Assembly: GCA_002390675.1 (NCBI GenBank)
Contig: DGPZ01000181.1
Location: 16,753-80,752 of the forward strand
DNA from: Deltaproteobacteria bacterium UBA4427
Lineage (GTDB): Bacteria > Myxococcota_A > UBA9160 > UBA4427
Length of the DNA stretch: 64,000 nucleotides
Reading direction: 5' to 3'
Of this stretch, positions 62,529 through 64,000 are shown in pieces; position 1 is the stretch's first letter, and each line of letters opens with the position of its first letter. The translations under genes and the position numbers were made by a program. The notes below the pieces were generated by a model, which did no database searches, was not told the origin of the DNA, and saw nothing but the letters and a program-made list of their open reading frames with translations.

Positions 62529-62866
62529 GGATGGATCTCGCTCGTGCACGACACCCTGGCCAAAACCTCACGCTCGGAGCGAAAGTCGTCCGGCGAAGGG
62601 AGGTCTCGGGAGGATGAGTGGAGGATTTTCGGGAGTCGGGGGTCTGGGTGAGGCGTGGGATCAGGCGATTCGAAGGCCAAGAGGGGCAGACCGAGGGCTC
62701 GGTCCCGCATCACCAATGGCTCGAAGCGCGCCCAAAGTAGCGCAACTGAAGGGGAAAGCCCGTTTTGACCGAACTTTCACAGCCCTTGCCGGGCTCCTTG
62801 ACGCCTCCCTTCGTAGGCTCTGGCCGCCCTCAACCTACGTGATTCGCACCCGGGAGATACACCCTC
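62529..62866. other. divergent region between typA and desaturase
   Basis: These 338 bp contain two outward promoters and a palindrome at 62689-62704 (GACCGAG-GG-CTCGGTC, listed separately). Open frames crossing this stretch are shadows without protein character. GGGAG before the desaturase ATG is the only clear translation signal. Confidence 0.4.
62689..62704. promoter_or_regulatory. 16-bp palindrome upstream of desaturase
   Basis: Perfect 7-bp arms GACCGAG and CTCGGTC with a GG centre, about 165 bp before the desaturase start and 160 bp from the typA start. Desaturase genes are often repressed by TetR-type lipid sensors with such sites, but no regulator gene is adjacent, so the assignment is open. 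Confidence 0.3.
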
Positions 62867-63793
62867 ATGAGCGACCCCGCTCTGGCCGTCAGCTCTGCCT
62901 CAGCACCCGCTGGAACTACCTCGCCCCCTCTAGAGGCGGGCTCAGTTCGCACCGAAGGCCTCTGGCATCAGCTCGGCAACGTCCCCTCCGTAATCTACTG
63001 GGGGATCCACGCGGGCTGCCTACTCGCGCTCTACACCGGCTTCGGCACTTTCGAAATAGTGCTCTGCATGAGCCTCTTCTGGCTCCGGCTCTTCGGAATT
63101 ACCGGCGGCTACCACCGCTATTTCGCCCACAAGGCGTTCAAGACAAGCCGCGCCTTCCAATTCTTCTTGGCCTTCCTCGGGTGCGCCGCCGTCCAGAAGG
63201 GGCCCCTTTGGTGGGCCGGCGGCCATCGACGCCACCATAGATACTCCGATCAAGAAGGCGACCCCCACTCTCCGCGCCTCGGTTTCTGGTGGAGCCATTA
63301 CCGCTGGATTTTCTCCGGAAAATTCGAGGAGACCGAGATCGATCGTATCCGGGATTTCGCGGCCTACCCCGAACTCGTCTGGCTCAACCGGTGGCACATC
63401 GCCGCCCCGATCACCCTGGCGCTCTTCTGTTATGCAGTCGACGGCCTAGCCGGCCTCGTATGGGGCTTCTGCATTTCGACGGTCCTGCTCTGGCACTCCA
63501 CGTACTCGATCAACTCCCTCTCTCACAGATGGGGAAGCCAGCGATACGACACGGGAGACGACAGCCGCAACAACCTCTGGCTCGCCTTACTCACCCTCGG
63601 CGAAGGCTGGCATAACAACCACCACCACTACATGGCGTCCGCACGCCAAGGGTTCTTCTGGTGGGAGATCGACGTGACGTACTACGTACTGCGCGTGTTC
63701 CGAGCAGTTGGCCTGATCTGGGATGTCCGGGAGCCACCGAAGAATGTCATTCGGCCCAAGGCGCGCCAGACGAATCCGAAGCTCGCGGCATAA
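62867..63793 (+). CDS. acyl-CoA/stearoyl desaturase
   Basis: The 308-aa membrane di-iron enzyme has the three histidine boxes H-R-Y-F-A-H, H-R-R-H-H and H-N-N-H-H in the order and spacing of delta-9 acyl-CoA/acyl-lipid desaturases, with two pairs of membrane helices. It introduces a cis double bond into saturated fatty acyl chains and would adjust membrane fluidity. GGGAG lies about 12 bases before the ATG. Confidence 0.9.
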   Translation: MSDPALAVSSASAPAGTTSPPLEAGSVRTEGLWHQLGNVPSVIYWGIHAGCLLALYTGFGTFEIVLCMSLFWLRLFGITGGYHRYFAHKAFKTSRAFQFFLAFLGCAAVQKGPLWWAGGHRRHHRYSDQEGDPHSPRLGFWWSHYRWIFSGKFEETEIDRIRDFAAYPELVWLNRWHIAAPITLALFCYAVDGLAGLVWGFCISTVLLWHSTYSINSLSHRWGSQRYDTGDDSRNNLWLALLTLGEGWHNNHHHYMASARQGFFWWEIDVTYYVLRVFRAVGLIWDVREPPKNVIRPKARQTNPKLAA

Positions 63794-63906
63794 CACCCGA
63801 CATCGTAGGTGGTGTACTACCCGGAGTCGCACCCAGCGCCCTATCCGGGAGCGCGCTTGGCCGTGCCACGCGGCCAGTCATGCTCTCGTGCCACCCTGGA
63901 CAAGTA

Positions 63907-64000
63907 TTAGCTCGGAAAAATGAGTCCGATGCGCGTCTCGCTTTCCGTACGAATCGCGTCTACTCGTCCCCCGATACGTTCCACGAGATTGCGAGCGATT
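63907..64000 (-). CDS. C-terminal end of a probable sensor histidine kinase (partial)
   Basis: The last 30 codons of a minus-strand gene entering from the right edge are visible, ending with TAA. The sequence I-A-R-N-L-V-E-R-I-G-G-R-V-D and the tail L-I-F-P-S resemble the G2-box end of HATPase_c domains of histidine kinases. The fragment is short, so the family is tentative, but the open frame and amino-acid pattern support a real gene end. Confidence 0.5.
   Translation of the reverse strand, partial: IARNLVERIGGRVDAIRTESETRIGLIFPS

Noticed and set aside
62455..63240. 261-codon frame across the typA-desaturase gap
   Set aside because: Its first part is antisense to typA and its last part is out of frame with the histidine-box desaturase; no motifs.
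1..64000. CRISPR array, tRNA, insertion sequence or prophage
   Set aside because: I looked for regular spaced repeats, GGTTCGAATC-like T-arms, transposase motifs and integrases and found none convincing; a tRNA or IS search program should confirm.

Overview
The window reads as a chromosomal segment of a GC-rich (roughly 60 % by eye) Gram-negative bacterium. A complete meso-DAP peptidoglycan/division (dcw) cluster, an MsbA-like exporter, a TatA translocase, N-acetylglutamate synthase, RNase P RNA and a principal sigma factor all belong to a core genome. The PASTA-bearing PBP3, tandem ArsA-like ATPases, an MJ0042 zinc-ribbon/DUF3426 protein, a PhaR-type regulator, and many acyl-CoA, TauD and PhyH enzymes suggest the former Deltaproteobacteria (Myxococcota/Binatota/Desulfobacterota-like, probably uncultured). 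That placement is inference. I see no phage, transposon, CRISPR array or tRNA; the region looks syntenic and vertically inherited.

Layout. 1-5.2 kb: end of an alpha/beta-hydrolase-like gene with an altered nucleophile elbow, an EI24-type membrane protein behind a phosphomanno/glucomutase, TatA, and a zinc-ribbon membrane protein. 5.4-9.0 kb: two ArsA/Get3-like ATPases overlapping by 4 bp, a small unknown protein and a PhaR-type regulator. 9.1-10.1 kb: a histone-deacetylase-like hydrolase. 10.5-29.1 kb: the dcw cluster mraZ-rsmH-ftsL-ftsI-murE-murF-mraY-murD-ftsW-murG-murC-murB-ftsQ-ftsA-ftsZ. It is preceded by four phased MraZ boxes and closed by a strong bidirectional hairpin terminator. Most genes overlap by 1-16 bp; gaps occur only after mraZ, mraY, ftsQ and ftsA, and several of these carry RNA-foldable sequence.

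29.1-39.5 kb is mixed: a HAD phosphatase and kinase-like phosphotransferase pair, a CBM9/DUF5916 outer-membrane protein followed by an enoyl-CoA hydratase, NDP kinase, an MsbA-like ABC exporter, a quinone oxidoreductase, and a small secreted protein facing a CRP-like palindrome. 39.6-45.5 kb is a compact accessory catabolic module (MarR regulator with its own inverted repeat, two amidohydrolases, a TauD dioxygenase, two cupins, an MFS transporter) whose substrate I cannot name. 45.9-49.2 kb is an HxlR-SCP2 regulator with two acyl-CoA dehydrogenases and an AGTA/TACT-type palindrome at the regulator's start.

49.3-64 kb: RNase P RNA, an NAGS-like acetyltransferase divergent from an SLC13/RCK permease, an AT-richer 0.9 kb gap, and a sigma-70 gene whose protein begins with about 115 residues of Lys/Ala/Thr-rich histone-H1-like sequence in place of the usual acidic region 1.1. 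Then follow undecaprenyl-diphosphatase, ThrH, a zinc-ribbon membrane protein coupled to a zinc-ribbon site-2 protease, a PhyH dioxygenase, TypA/BipA, a fatty-acid desaturase, and the last 30 residues of a probable sensor kinase on the minus strand at the right edge.

Points I consider most worth following: the basic tail on the sigma factor; two successive FtsZ C-terminal peptides plus an N-terminal extension; the asymmetric ArsA-like pair; the structured 297-bp mraZ-rsmH gap; and the unnamed catabolic module. All functional names come from motif recognition by eye; no database search was made.
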